NCBI GenBank assembly: GCA_003707065.3
Contig: PPXM03000001.1
Coordinates: 744,001-808,000, forward strand
Reading direction: 5' to 3'
Source: Trigonopsis variabilis
Taxonomy: Eukaryota; Ascomycota; Trigonopsidomycetes; Trigonopsidales; Trigonopsidaceae
Length of the DNA stretch: 64,000 nt
Both the position numbers and the translations under genes were made by a program. Shown here in pieces: positions 1 through 10,918 of this stretch. Position 1 is the stretch's first letter; every line of letters begins with the position of its first letter. The notes beneath the pieces are model-generated. The model saw only the letters and a list, made by a program, of their open reading frames with translations. It made no database searches and had not been told where the DNA came from.

Positions 1-1164
1 CGTCGAGCTCATCAGACTATCACTGAGTGTGTGCGCAAACGCCGTCGAAAAAATAGGCTGGAAAAAACTCAGATTGAAAAACTCAGATTGAGCTCGGTTG
101 AGTTGATATTTTGTTCTTTACTGTGTCATAGGATAACATCAAGAGGCTTTTTTTTGAGGGAGGTTTCTTGGACAATATCGCCTAATTATTGTGATAACGG
201 GGCATTGTAGCATTATTTTCTAAAAATTGTATAGTCTCGAAGCCTCTGATATCCTGAAATGCTCGACAATTAAATTGTGAGAATGTAAGATGGGTGATGG
301 CCTCGAGCCTCGGTGTATCTTTATGCACTACTTAAGATTATCAAGACCTCTCTGTAACGTGCTCTTATGGATAACACGTATTTTAGTCTGGTATGAATAA
401 TTGGCTTGTCATGACTCCTCATATGAGTGTCAGTATAGTATTTGCTGAAAGACTTGGCCCGTTTAAAGGCATACGTATTTTATTTGCCCTATTTTTTTAT
501 CAGATAAGGACAATTCTCGATCCAATCAATTACCCTAGCAGTCCAAGAATTTTTTTCCGTGGTTAAGGAAATTATTCGGCTGAAAAATACAAGCTCAGAG
601 CGCAGTACGATTTACATTTCTATGTTTATTACACCGAAACAAATTTCATCATATCCATTATCAAGGCTGCTCTTAACCTTCACAATTGCTTTATAAAATA
701 ACGGACGATATGATGTTCAAACTATATGAAATTGCTAGCAGCCTATAGAGGTTCAGAGATATATCAACTTAACATTAGACCCAGGTTGTCATGTCAACGC
801 CCATCTTCAATCCATCACTTTACAACAACGCTCACAAGCTCTGTTCGTGCTATCTCGAGACTTCGATTGATCTTATCAGCGGGAAACTAGAAGCTTACTT
901 CGTCTTTAAGGAATCAAGAGAAATTGTCTTTTCGTTGTTCAACTGGCATTCGATTTTTCAAGTCAGCCTTCTCGAGCTCGCGATACTTCAAAGTTTGTAT
1001 ACTGACTATCTTTTCTTGATCGAGAACAGTGAAATAAAATTCGGTCTGTTTATTTCATATCTTGCTTTTGTATTCTATACTCATTGGTACGACTTCTATC
1101 GAGGCGATAGACTACTCACGACCTGGCCATCTATTTGTTTATACATCCCTTTGATTTCTATTTG
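1..1164. other. Left-edge non-coding stretch upstream of SWP73
   Basis: No recognisable gene is seen. It is AT-rich with T-runs. Near the left edge the short motif AAAACTCAGATTGA is repeated in tandem (about 65-95). An ATG-led 124-codon ORF (791-1165) resembles no family; its TGA overlaps the ATG of the next gene (TGATG at 1163-1167). It may be a chance ORF in the 5' leader. Confidence 0.5.
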
Positions 1165-2457
1165 ATGAATTATAAAGCTGCTGCTCTTCCAAATACAGGG
1201 GCTGCCACTGGAACACGACCTGCGAAAAGTGCTGTTCCTGCTATCCCTCCAGCGCCTTTTGTCAAACGTCCAACTGACAAGGCTTTACCGAGTTCCTTAG
1301 AAGCTCTTATACCGAATGCCCAGGCGTATAGGGAATTATGTGAGATCGAAAAAAGCTTGGACGCGCTCATAAGTCGCAAGAAATTGGACCTCCAGGATTC
1401 GTTATCATCTAATGCAAAAAAGACTAAAAAGCTTCGAATCTTTGTTTCCAGTACTTGCTCGGATCAACCATGGCAAGCGATGGATACCAATCTCCAAGAG
1501 CCGCCGAGTTTTTATGACTTCGACAATGGTCTCGTACCCTCATGGAACTTGAGGATCGAAGGGCGACTGGTGGACGATGACGAGCCCACAGACTCGCCTA
1601 ATCGGCGCCGGTTTTCGACTTTTTTCTCATCAATCGCAGTGGAATTGGACCGTCCGGCTGCCTTGTACCCTGAAGGTAACGTGGTTGAATGGCGAAGACC
1701 CAAGGCAGTCGCTGCTGTGAAGCCTGTCGAATTTGATGGATTAGATGTCAAAAGAAAAGGGGATACAAATGTGCAGGCACGAATTCTTCTTCAAGTTGCC
1801 GAATTCCCAGACAAGTATAAGCTGTCCCCTCAACTGTCGCAGGTCCTTGCTCTCAACGAAGCCACCAAGCCCACGGTGGTAATGGCCATGTGGCAGTATA
1901 TCAAGTTCAATAATCTCCAAGATGTAGAAGAGAAAAGGACAATAAACTGTGATGATAATTTGCGGGCGCTCTTTGGGGTCGAGAGATTGGCTTTCCCTCA
2001 AATTATTGAGCTTGTGAACCCACACCTCCTTCCTCTGGACCCCATAGTGATCAACCATACTATCCGAGTCGACCGGGAAGGACAAATCAACAACAGCATG
2101 CAGACATTTGATCTGGAAATAGAAGTAGATGATCCGATCCGCCAGGAAATGAGCAAGATCATTGAAACTTGGCATGATAATCAAGCAGCCTTAGTTGAAG
2201 CCGATACAAAAATCGCCTCCGTGGTCCAAGGAATTAATGTATTGAGGCTCAAGCGCGATTACTTCAATCAATTCGCTACCGATCCTGCCGGATTCATTCG
2301 TCGTTGGACGGCATCTCAAAGCAAAGACCTTGACATAATCCTTGGCGATCGTGAGTTTTCTGAGGAGGAAGTGCGACGGGCTGGGTTTTATGATAGAAAA
2401 GATCTTGATGAGAGCATCTTTCTTTTCCTCAATCGGACTGGATTTACCCCTCAGTAA
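1165..2457 (+). CDS. SWP73: SWP73/BAF60-type SWI/SNF (and RSC) remodelling subunit with SWIB domain
   Basis: Accessory subunit of SWI/SNF-class nucleosome remodellers, homologous to budding-yeast Swp73/Rsc6, fission-yeast Ssr3 and animal SMARCD/BAF60; acts in the nucleus. The 430-aa product has the family block KRPTDK near residue 30, the LDALISRKKLD helix and the TKKLRIFVSSTCSDQPWQ segment. A SWIB/MDM2-like fold follows at about residues 215-300 (YKLSPQLSQVL to HLLPLDPIVI). The C-terminal part contains the RDYFNQFATDPAGFI motif typical of this family. I chose the ATG at 1165 because the open frame upstream of it is only ten codons. An upstream exon cannot be excluded. Length agrees with Ssr3-type proteins. 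It is convergent with the synthetase gene, with a gap of about 100 bp. Which of the two complexes it serves cannot be told from sequence. Confidence 0.9.
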   Translation: MNYKAAALPNTGAATGTRPAKSAVPAIPPAPFVKRPTDKALPSSLEALIPNAQAYRELCEIEKSLDALISRKKLDLQDSLSSNAKKTKKLRIFVSSTCSDQPWQAMDTNLQEPPSFYDFDNGLVPSWNLRIEGRLVDDDEPTDSPNRRRFSTFFSSIAVELDRPAALYPEGNVVEWRRPKAVAAVKPVEFDGLDVKRKGDTNVQARILLQVAEFPDKYKLSPQLSQVLALNEATKPTVVMAMWQYIKFNNLQDVEEKRTINCDDNLRALFGVERLAFPQIIELVNPHLLPLDPIVINHTIRVDREGQINNSMQTFDLEIEVDDPIRQEMSKIIETWHDNQAALVEADTKIASVVQGINVLRLKRDYFNQFATDPAGFIRRWTASQSKDLDIILGDREFSEEEVRRAGFYDRKDLDESIFLFLNRTGFTPQ

Positions 2458-2554
2458 TTCTGTCCATTCTGACTTCTTTTTGTCTTGTGATTACTCTGTA
2501 TTATATGTACTCTGTCTAAGTGATGTAGAACTGAAAGATCTGAAACTATTTATT

Positions 2555-3934
2555 CTAAATCTCCGTATAGGTTTTCCCAGTCAGAAACTCTCTTCCGCCG
2601 AAATATTTTCTTAATGGCACTGGTAGTCGTACAGCGTTCTTTTCGGAATCGTAAAAATTCTCAAGGATAGCGACAATGACGCGAGGAACAGCGAGAGCGG
2701 TTCCGTTCAAAGTAAACGCCGGAACAACTTTGCCTTGGGGGGACTTGAAGGTGGCATTCATCCGTGCCGCTTGATAGGTAGTACAATTGGACGCACTTGT
2801 GACCTCACCCCATCCTCCTCGTCCAGGCATCCAAGCTTCAATGTCGAACTTTCGATAGGCCGGAGCAGCCATATCTGAAGCAGGCATATCCAGTACACGA
2901 GCACAGAGCCCCAGATTAGAGATTAGCTCTTTTTGGAGGGAAACAAGTGACTCCAATGCTCTTTTTGAAGCCTCAAATGTCTCTTCCCACAGGAAAAGTT
3001 CCACTTTGGTAAATTCATGTACTCGATATAAACCTTTAGATTCGGCTCCGTATGACCCAGCTTCGAATCTATAACAGCGGCTCAACCCAAAAAACTTTTC
3101 GGGCTTTTCTAGCCGCCTGTCGAGGCCCCAACCTGCAAGTGGGATCTCAGCTGTAGCGGCGAGAGATTGGTTGTGGGAAACCGAGTAGATCTGACGCTCG
3201 CCGTTAGTGTCTCTTGGTCGGAACCCACAAGCGTAGATTATATCATTATTAATGATGGTTGGAGGCATTGCGGGTATGAATCCGGCTTTTCGAGCGTACT
3301 CCATAGCGTACTGGATCAAAGCATTCTCCAACAAGACGCCGTCACCCAAAAGGTAATAAGATGAAGGTCCCGATACTTTGGAAGCAGAAGTGAAGTCTAT
3401 TAAACCTAGTCGTGTGCCTATTGTCACATGATCGAGCTTCTGATCTGTCCTTGCCTCGGGATTTAAAATTTCCACCGTCTTTTCTTCAGCTGGTACTTTA
3501 GGATCGAGTAAATTAGGTAGAGACTCGATTCTCGAACTTAGGTGTGAATAAAAATTTCGATATTCAGCGTCTGCTTTGGCAAATTTAGTCTTGAGATCAT
3601 TGGCCTCCTGCTTTGTACTTTCAAGTATCTTTGGCCGTTCTTCTGGAGTAGCTGATTTGATCTGTCGATTAATTTCATTTCTTTTAGCTTGTAGTGCATC
3701 CCGTAATTGTCCTAAACGTTTTGTAAGTTCCCATAAATCGGGGAATTTCTCGATGTCCTCTAACAGCTGTTGCTCTTGCTTTGCAGGCAGCCTGCGTCTA
3801 TAGACCGATTCTTGATAAGCAGCAAGGTCTTTCTCTATGGAAGAAAATGAAACAATGAATCGAGGAGCCTTTACTGCCTGAGTAGACGACCTGCAGAGGC
3901 CCTTGAGCCGACCGAGCTTCAGTATAGGACGCAT
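2555..3934 (-). CDS. Seryl-tRNA synthetase, probably mitochondrial
   Basis: Class II synthetase that charges tRNA-Ser. The 459-aa product has an N-terminal coiled-coil tRNA-binding arm (about residues 45-150). The class II core follows: motif 2 contains RCYRFEAGSYGAESKGLYR, and motif 3 contains LNGTALAVPR. The serine-pocket segment TSASNCTTYQAAR lies between them. The protein begins MRPILKLGRLKGLCRSS, which is basic, Ser-rich and lacks acidic residues, as expected of a mitochondrial presequence. The GxESKGLYRVHEF wording also fits fungal organellar enzymes better than cytosolic Ses1. The frame stays open to 3997, but the extra 21 residues look less like a presequence, so the ATG at 3934 is preferred. 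It lies just downstream of eL27 on the same strand. Confidence 0.85.
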   Translation of the reverse strand: MRPILKLGRLKGLCRSSTQAVKAPRFIVSFSSIEKDLAAYQESVYRRRLPAKQEQQLLEDIEKFPDLWELTKRLGQLRDALQAKRNEINRQIKSATPEERPKILESTKQEANDLKTKFAKADAEYRNFYSHLSSRIESLPNLLDPKVPAEEKTVEILNPEARTDQKLDHVTIGTRLGLIDFTSASKVSGPSSYYLLGDGVLLENALIQYAMEYARKAGFIPAMPPTIINNDIIYACGFRPRDTNGERQIYSVSHNQSLAATAEIPLAGWGLDRRLEKPEKFFGLSRCYRFEAGSYGAESKGLYRVHEFTKVELFLWEETFEASKRALESLVSLQKELISNLGLCARVLDMPASDMAAPAYRKFDIEAWMPGRGGWGEVTSASNCTTYQAARMNATFKSPQGKVVPAFTLNGTALAVPRVIVAILENFYDSEKNAVRLPVPLRKYFGGREFLTGKTYTEI

Positions 3935-4057
3935 GGTGACCAGGATACAGAGGTTGGACATGTCAATTACGAAGTTACATACTTTATCTACTAACAATCA
4001 AAATCGGTTACGCAACAAAATCATCCCAAGCAGAACTTTTCATAAGATACATAATAC

Positions 4058-4519
4058 TCAGAAACGGAGCTTGGTGAAGAACCACTTGTTCTTACCCGTC
4101 TAGAAAGTTAGCCTTTGTCTGGCTCTATCAAAAATCAGTTTACTCACTTGGTACTTCTCCTCAAATGCCTTCTTGATCACCTTCTTGGCCTCCGTTCGTT
4201 GTGTGGGTTCCTTGAATGTATCTTGGGATAAGACGGCCTTGAGGTTCCCTAACTCGAGGGAGTAACGGGTAGGCATGAGATGGTTATAGTTAATAGCCTT
4301 GATGAATGGCTTAACCTTGGACTTCTTGGCAACCTTCTTCGCTCCCATACCCTTGGTGACCTTTTGAGGATATCGTTCAACACCAGCAACTAAAGCATGT
4401 CCGAAAGGATGGCTCTTGGTACCCTCGTCAACAGTCTTGATAATGACAACTTTCTTTCCGGCATATCGCCCTCGAACAACAATGGCCACCTTGCCTGGCT
4501 TTTGGAATTTCGAACCCAT
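4058..4519 (-). CDS. RPL27: 60S ribosomal protein eL27 (L27e), two exons
   Basis: Structural protein of the large cytosolic ribosomal subunit. Exon 1 is 4148-4519 (124 codons) and contains [28 protein letters not shown] and [12 protein letters not shown], all family signatures. Read straight on, the frame leaves the family after EEKYQ. A 48-bp intron (4100-4147, GTGAGT to CTAG) restores the universal tail [13 protein letters not shown] in exon 2 (4058-4099). The spliced product of 137 aa matches the usual 136. The start is the only ATG compatible with the family N-terminus [11 protein letters not shown]. This intron is a good calibration of the local splice signals. Confidence 0.95.
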
Positions 4520-5621
4520 GATGATGAGATGTTGTGTGCTGAGCTTGTGCGTGGCATCGAATGGTCTGAGGGTGTGCGTGACTGCGAATCATGTGAACAA
4601 CAACCGCCAAGCCCAACCCTTGAGATGAAATGGCTCCAGCAGCTGCAAGTTCATAGAAATATTTATTTTGCGTGTTTTTATCAAGCGAATTTAACCGAAT
4701 TTAATGAATGTCTCTTGTTTATAATGGAGGAATTATTTGCTGTCTTTTACGCTGGGAGATGTTGGGTGGAATCTGCTGAATACGATCCTTTGCACTAGCG
4801 ATGCTCATTTATCAACAACGTCTGAAAAATCAATTAAAGAGGTCACATCAGAGTGACAGTTCATTGAACGGTTTGGGCGTGATAGATATATACTGAGGTA
4901 TTATTGAACGTAGGCACTAGTCCATCTAGCGGACAATCATCCATAATCCTGAAACAGTACAATTCGAGGTGCTTTCATGGAAAATAACAATTAATAGACT
5001 ATTTATTATTAAAAGATGCTCAAGTTGCAGCAGTAGACAGGTGAAAGAGCAGGCTAGTTAGCGAAAGGACAAGGTGCGTCCAAATTGCCGAGAGAATGAC
5101 GAAATATTTTTTTTTTTCGGTCTGTTACTTGTTTGACACATCATTATGGATTGAAACACTATGCCTTTCATCGAAGTAATTCTTAGAATGGGAAGAGAGA
5201 CCTCACGTACCCACAATACCAAGGTGGTTCTTGCATATGATGGAAAACGTCGTAACAACTGAACCCTTATAATTTTGCCAAATATTCTTGGTGTCGGATC
5301 GCATCATTCTATCCCTTTTTTCTATTTTGTCTTTAAGATATGCTCGCACGATAGATATTGCACTACTTGACCTACCCAGAAGGAACTTTTAAAGCATTTT
5401 AATTACATCTTTCGGTATATTTAGTATCAGCATATTCACCGAAAAAGGCAAAACATAACACAGATATCATCTAAAGTCCGAGATTCGCCTATGATTCGCA
5501 AGACGATCGTCGAAAGTCCTCAGCCTATTTTGTGAAGGCCATCATGGGTTGCCTCGCAACGTTGTTGATGACGTTACATAAACATTAAACTCCCAACGAA
5601 TAGACGCTTTGACTGACTTGC
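4520..5621. other. Intergenic 1.1 kb, promoter of eL27 and upstream of the coiled-coil gene
   Basis: I see no gene I can support. Short ORFs of 60-133 codons occur on both strands but match no family and are poor in coding character. A poly-A/T tract of 11 sits at about 5109. A multi-exon small gene on the minus strand around 5000-5330 cannot be excluded. Confidence 0.4.
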
Positions 5622-6132
5622 ATGCGAGATAAAGAACAGTAGGACTTTATTGTGGCATCTACTAATTATAGGCAACCTCTTCCTTTGCCCAGTCTTGAGG
5701 ACGGTAATATCTCGGAAAGACCGAACAAGCTGGCAGTAACCAAGCTACTCTATGAGAGTCAAATTCAAAGTCAATCTTTACTTAGCAATGTCCTGACAAG
5801 CCTTGAAACGATGATTCTCCGGTCTAATGATAATGGTGACTACCTGAAGCTACTGAATAATCTCCTTCGATCTTTGGATACACAAATCAAAACGAACATT
5901 CAGACCACGTCACACGGTCTTGCCCAGTCTCAGAAAATTATTGATTCGAACTTTGCAACTTTCAGTCAGCAGTTAAACAGCTTAATTCTATCCGTTGATG
6001 TTATTCTACAAGCAAATGATCGAAATTTGCGAACACTTGATGATAATGCTTGCCAATTATCAGGCTTGAACTCCACTTGGGACTATTCGAAGGGTTTACT
6101 CGACCAGATATTATCAACTATGAAGGATATAG

Positions 6133-6167
<35 letters not shown>

Positions 6168-6710
6168 GATACCAAAATATCAGAATATTCTCGAATTTTC
6201 GATACCATGAATGAGATGAAGTCCATGTTAGGTGAACTTGCTGAAAAGACTACCTCGGAAAAGGATATACGGGCAAGCTTCCAGGGTGCCTTTGAACAGT
6301 ATCAGAGAGAGGTTGAAGAAGAAAAGAAGAACAAAGTTACCCAGCTGACTGAGCGAGTGAGCGAACTAGAGCAAGAGAAGACTAGACTTGAAAGCTGCTG
6401 CTCATTTTTAACAAAGACAGTTAAGGAAAGACAGACGCAACTGGAAGGTCTAGAACAGAAAGCCTTGGCTCTTGAGAAACGCGTCTCTGAATCTTTGACC
6501 CAGGCTTCACAGCACGTCCTTATGGCTACAACAATGGCCCTATCGGATATGGAGAAGCAGTCCAAACAGCCCAATCAAGTCAGACCTCTTGAGGAGTCTC
6601 ACCGGGGATCTAATGTTCCTTTCCCTCCACCTCTGAACAAGGAAAACTCGCTCGTCATATCGCCAATCCGCAGAGGACCTACGGGACGAAGTTTTAGCCA
6701 GATGTATTGA
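5622..6710 (+). CDS. Coiled-coil protein of unknown function, two exons
   Basis: Unrecognised. The long open frame (to 6710) has no ATG near its beginning, so an upstream exon is needed. I propose exon 1 at 5622-5638 (ATGCGAGATAAAGAACA) and a 33-bp intron (5639-5671, GTAGGA, ACTAAT branch, TATAG), with exon 2 at 5672-6710. The product is 351 aa starting MRDKEQQPLPLP. A similar GTAGGA donor is inferred in the kinase gene at 38014. The protein is predicted helical, with a strong coiled coil at about residues 215-290 (QREVEEEKKNKVTQLTERV). A poly-Ser tract is encoded by TCA/TCT repeats near residue 165. A basic tail with SPIRRGP and RSFSQMY could hold phosphorylation sites. It might be a cytoskeletal or spindle protein, but that is only a guess. 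Confidence 0.65.
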
Positions 6711-6792
6711 TTTGCTCAGTGTTTGCTATTCCGAAGAATTCATTAATGTAGACTAACTCAAACACTATATAATAATCCAGAGTTTCAATTCA

Positions 6793-9017
6793 CTACCATC
6801 TAAGGTCTCGTACATAACTATCTCCCCCATCCTCCCATTCACGAGGCGCATTATGGGTGATGTTGCGCGATGGCAAAGGCGTCGTCGGCCCGTTATTAAG
6901 AACGCTGTCTAAGCGGCTAACGAACTCGGGAGGGATAAATGGGAAATATAAACCTCTATCTGCCTTGTCATCTTCCCAAGATCGGTTTGCCCATGTAAGC
7001 ATCATATCCGTGGCTGATGGCTGGGTGAAAGGGAGGATCGTCGAGGCATCCAACAAAACTTGTTCAACAGTAGTAGAATTTTTGCCTTTATCTTGACGGA
7101 CCGATTTATCAATGTCCACGAGATACTGAATGGCCTGTTTACTAAGTTTATGTTCGCCTACCTCGTACTGATAGTGTGAAGCTGCATATAAGAGTTGAGA
7201 AGGAGCCACAGACTTGAGCTGCTGCACAGCAGCAATTAAATTGGTGAAATCTTCTCCAATCGAGGATAAGACTTGCAACCACTGAAGAATTTGGGTCAAA
7301 GGAGATAATTGAGTTCGCACAATAGTCACCAAACTCGTGAGATCAGTGACATCCCGTTCATGCCTGAGGATGTCGGTAGCACGGGCCCAGTCTTCAATTG
7401 TTGACACATTTAGCCGGATCTGCATGGCCTTTGTGCGAGATAAGAAAGGACCAGAAATAATTCTGTTGAAAAGACTCGCGTTCAACCAGTAGAGAATCTG
7501 GGAGAAAATTTGATCAATGATAATTGGATGGACATTATAGAGGCTTAAGATGAATTCCAGAGAAGCCAGAAAAGATGTGATTAATCGTGGTGATGGGAGC
7601 GCTTTTTGAGCAGGCGAAGGGGGAAGGTATGACTCTTTTTCTTTAATTTTCTTTTGCTGATGACGAACTCTTTTGAGAATTTTCCACTGACTTCTAAAGG
7701 TGACCTCATTTAGACCTGGAATAGTTTCATGTTGAAGCATGGCAGAATTCAGCTCTGGCTCCATGTGACGCATGGCGGCAGTAATAATAAGAAGATAAAT
7801 CTCTTGAATCACTGTGCCCAGTTGCGATTGAAATTCAACGGTTTTGCTCACCATATCTTGATCACGTTTCAGATAATAGAGAAGTACGGTCGTGTTGGCT
7901 AGCCAATATGAGGCAAATGCGATATCGGACGACTTTGAATGAACTACCTCTCTAATCTTCGCTAGACAAGTCTCCAGAAGTTCAGACTCCATTGAGGCGT
8001 TGCCATAATAATGAGCAAAGCGAGCACAGAGAAAAAGAACATTGGCAGCCACGGGTCGCTGGCTGGGAGAACGTTTGGGCTGGATAGAGACGATTAAATC
8101 AATAATCTGATCCATATCGGCTTCTGCGAAAACAAACATCTCATCAGGTTTACAACGTTCCCAGTCAAATTCGGTAGGCTCGCCATTCGCGTGTGTGGTT
8201 GACGATTCAAGACTCAGAGAGTCTAAGTTTTGTCCTAGTCCATCTATGTTATCAAATTGTCTCATCTTGCGTTCATAGTCACTCTGCAGCATTTCCTCCT
8301 TTAGTCTCTGTTCCTCGTTGACTCCATCGTCATAGAAGTCTTCTGAAATGGGTGATACAGCACGACTATCCGACAAGTCTTTTATCGAAATTCCTCTTTC
8401 CTGCAAAAATGCATACAGCTCTGAGTCCTCATTTAGAAAATCTAGCGGTGTTTTCCCTCCTATACTCTCGGCAGTCGGTGACGCCCCATGATCAATTAAA
8501 TATTTAGCTATATCGGTATGATGGTTCTTTATTGCCCACACTAACGCTGACCAATGCACTGAAGTCAGTATTATTCATTCTCTCATATATTCATCACCGA
8601 TAGTGAATCTGAAACTTTCTTGCATTCTGTTTATTACTCACGTTTATCTTTAGTATCCACGACGGCTCCTGCTTCAACCAATCGTTCTACCACGGCCATT
8701 TCACCCCAGGCAGACGCTGCTATCAAAGCACTGACGCCTTGGTCATCTTGACCATCAACATCCACTATATCTGTGTACTTGTCCAAAGCTTCATTAACCA
8801 TAGCCAAGTCCCCATCGGCAGCAGCATCCAAAAAATAAGATTGTCCTTTGCTTTTCCGTATCGTCGGCGCGAGATCTTCCTCCTTCTCGATGTCGACAAG
8901 ATCGCTTGAATCCCCTGGCCACGTGTCTCTCATGTGACTTCTCATCCGTGCCATTCGGATCTCAAATGATTCACCCTGAGATGCCCATGGATCAAGCTCT
9001 TCCCCGTAATCGGTCAT
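6793..9017 (-). CDS. Ankyrin-repeat and DIL (dilute) domain protein, two exons
   Basis: Fungal proteins of this architecture join ankyrin repeats to the cargo-type DIL domain of class V myosins but have no motor. A role in cytoskeletal or vesicle positioning is assumed from relatives. Exon 1 is 8642-9017 and exon 2 is 6793-8558, with an 83-bp intron (GTGAGT to TTCAG). Splicing restores an ankyrin unit across the junction (DKLHWSALVWAIKNHHTDI). The 713-aa product has three or so ankyrin repeats at about residues 45-170, an acidic linker, then helices. The DIL signature is at about residues 450-600 (LYWLNASLFNRII, LNVSTIEDWAR, LTQILQWLQVL). It is divergent from the CENP-W-like gene, with 180 bp between start codons. 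Confidence 0.85.
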
Positions 9018-9197
9018 GGCTCGCTGCCAATGTCCGGGCTAGTTTCAGTTATTGGGTAACAGCGGATGCTAGCAACGGTCTGTCATGCGCCTGTCGTCGT
9101 GGCACAGGTCCTACCTGTCACATTGTCTCCTGAATATCTAAGACACACTTCAGCGCCCATTAATACCGCACATTATTATCAATCGGCAATTATACAA

Positions 9198-9540
9198 ATG
9201 AAGTATCCGCGGTCCCGTTTACGCAAACTTGTTAGAGAATCGAGCGGCCGTCCTGTGAAAAAGTCCGTTGATGTTTTGGTATGTGGGCAATTCAACTTTA
9301 CAATGCTCACAATGCTCATTCTAATCTCAGGTCTTTCTCGATTACGTGCTTTTTCTCCAAAAGTGAGAATATTCATTGCCCACCCTCTCTAACTCCAGAC
9401 TCATGCAAACAGCTTCTGACATAGCTGAAGCTAATGGCGATTACCGTGTAGAACCGTATCATATTGCCAAAGCTGCCACTGTGAGATCATATGATGGATT
9501 TACCTAACTCAAGAAAACATTACAGCAATTTAAAGGCTGA
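9198..9540 (+). CDS. CENP-W/Wip1-like histone-fold kinetochore protein, four exons
   Basis: CENP-W pairs with CENP-T in the inner kinetochore (CCAN) and binds DNA through a histone fold. No single frame shows it. Exons 9198-9278, 9331-9362, 9399-9480 and 9526-9540 join in frame through introns of 52, 36 and 45 bp with GTATGT/GTGAGA donors and CTAAT or CTAAC branch motifs. The 69-aa product starts MKYPRSRLRKLVRE. It contains the helix VFLDYVLFLQKLM, then EANGDYRVEPYHIAKAA, and ends QFKG. The basic N-terminus, the 'LDYVLFL' helix, 'V-E-P-x-H-I' and the short K/R-G tail are the pattern I know from fungal CENP-W. Its stop lies 14 bp from that of SOF1 on the other strand. The family call rests on pattern memory. 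The exon structure itself is well supported. Confidence 0.75.
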
Positions 9541-9554
9541 TATTAAATGAGGCA

Positions 9555-10918
9555 TCATTTCTTATCTGGATGGGCAGTACCCACGATATGACGTTGTCTC
9601 TCGCTTTCAAATGCTGCATCAGGCGTGCTATGTTTCCGCACATTCTTCTCCTTGCGTCGGATGCTAGCCAACTCAATCTTTTTGGTTTGATCTGCGGTTC
9701 TGATAGGTTTGGGAACATGACGGTGCCGAGCAATCCGTTTAATTTCGGGCATGTGTTTGTATTTTTCTTTAAGAGCTTCCGCATACTCTTCCTTGGTGCG
9801 TTGTCGAACAGACTTGATCTGGCTCCGATCCCATGCAATGGCTCTCCAAAGCCGAACGTTTCCATCGTCAGAGCCAGACACAATATAGGAAGAATCTAGA
9901 GAGTATCGGACCGAAAACACACGCTGCATCCGTTTTGTATGGTAGATTTCTCGAGAATGACCTTGGTTGGTTTTGAAAATCCGGATTGACCGATCGTATG
10001 AGCCTGAAACAACTTCCAATCCAGATGGAGAATAATCAACGTCCATGACCGCCGCGACATGGTCTTTTAGAACATTTGTAGCTCGGGAAAGTTTCCTCAT
10101 GTCATAGAGGTAAATATTGTGATCTTCGGATCCAGCAGCGAAGTTAAAAGCCTCCATAGGGTTCCAAGAAATGCAATTGATTCGCAGTGTCGAAACTTGT
10201 TTCTGAATAGGGGATGAGGTTCTGATGTCATAAAGAACTAACGATCGATCCGACCCCGCCGATGCCAGGATGTTAGTCTCTGTTTGATTAAACCGGACAG
10301 CCTGAATGGTATCTACACCCCAAGAAAGCGACACGGTCGGTTTTGACCGGTTAACATTCCAGATATCCACCGTAGTACTAGCAGTAGCAAAAATATCAGA
10401 CTCTCTATGACCGTCTAACGACTGGAAGGCACTTTGGCCCAAGAAATGAGCTTGCGGTTCCAATGGTTGGCCGATATCCCATAACTTCGCAGTACGATCA
10501 CTTGAACAAGAGAATAGCCGACCATCGGATGCAACAGAAAGCCCACTAACCATTTCATCATGTCCTTTTATAGAGAAAACTTCCTCTCTTGAAGCCAGGT
10601 CCCAATATTTGATCATGCCATCACCACTACCACTAGCCATTCGTCCTATATCTCGGGGGTTCTTAGCTAAACAATAAACTCCATCCTGATGACCATCTCC
10701 CAACTGTCCAATAAAGGGCTGAGCAAACACTCGCTCGAGTTTCACTGCATTTAACGCCCTAGTATATTCTCTTGCCTTGTGAAAAGGGTGGAGAGCTGGA
10801 TCCATATTTCGCGGTAAACGAGAGCCCTCAGTACTTCTCGATGGTAAATATACATCACTCGACCGGCTTAAGGCCTTTACTTTCTAAAAATTAGTTGATA
10901 TTTTTTTTTTCTCACCAT
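9555..10918 (-). CDS. SOF1: SOF1/DCAF13, WD40 protein of the SSU processome, two exons
   Basis: Nucleolar WD-repeat protein needed with U3 snoRNP for early 18S rRNA processing. The 443-aa product has about seven WD40 blades (GHDEMVSGLSV, SGSDDGNVRLWRA) and the Sof1-specific C-terminal helix (RTKEEYAEALKEKYKHMPEIKRIARHRHVPK, quoted in parts: KEKYKHMPEIKRI and RHRHVPKPI). The N-terminal family segment (SRSSDVYLPSRST, RNMDPALHPFHKAREYTRALNA) is read through to a 32-bp intron (10884-10915, GTGAGA to TTTTAG). Exon 1 is therefore just the ATG (10916-10918). The full N-terminus MKVKALSRSSDVY then matches the yeast MKIKTISRSADDY form closely. Confidence 0.93.

Noticed and set aside
1170-2184. Minus-strand open frames opposite SWP73
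   Set aside because: They lie wholly inside a well-supported gene on the other strand and have no family resemblance.
5058-5258. 66-codon minus-strand ORF
   Set aside because: No homology. It contains a poly-A-derived lysine run; probably chance.
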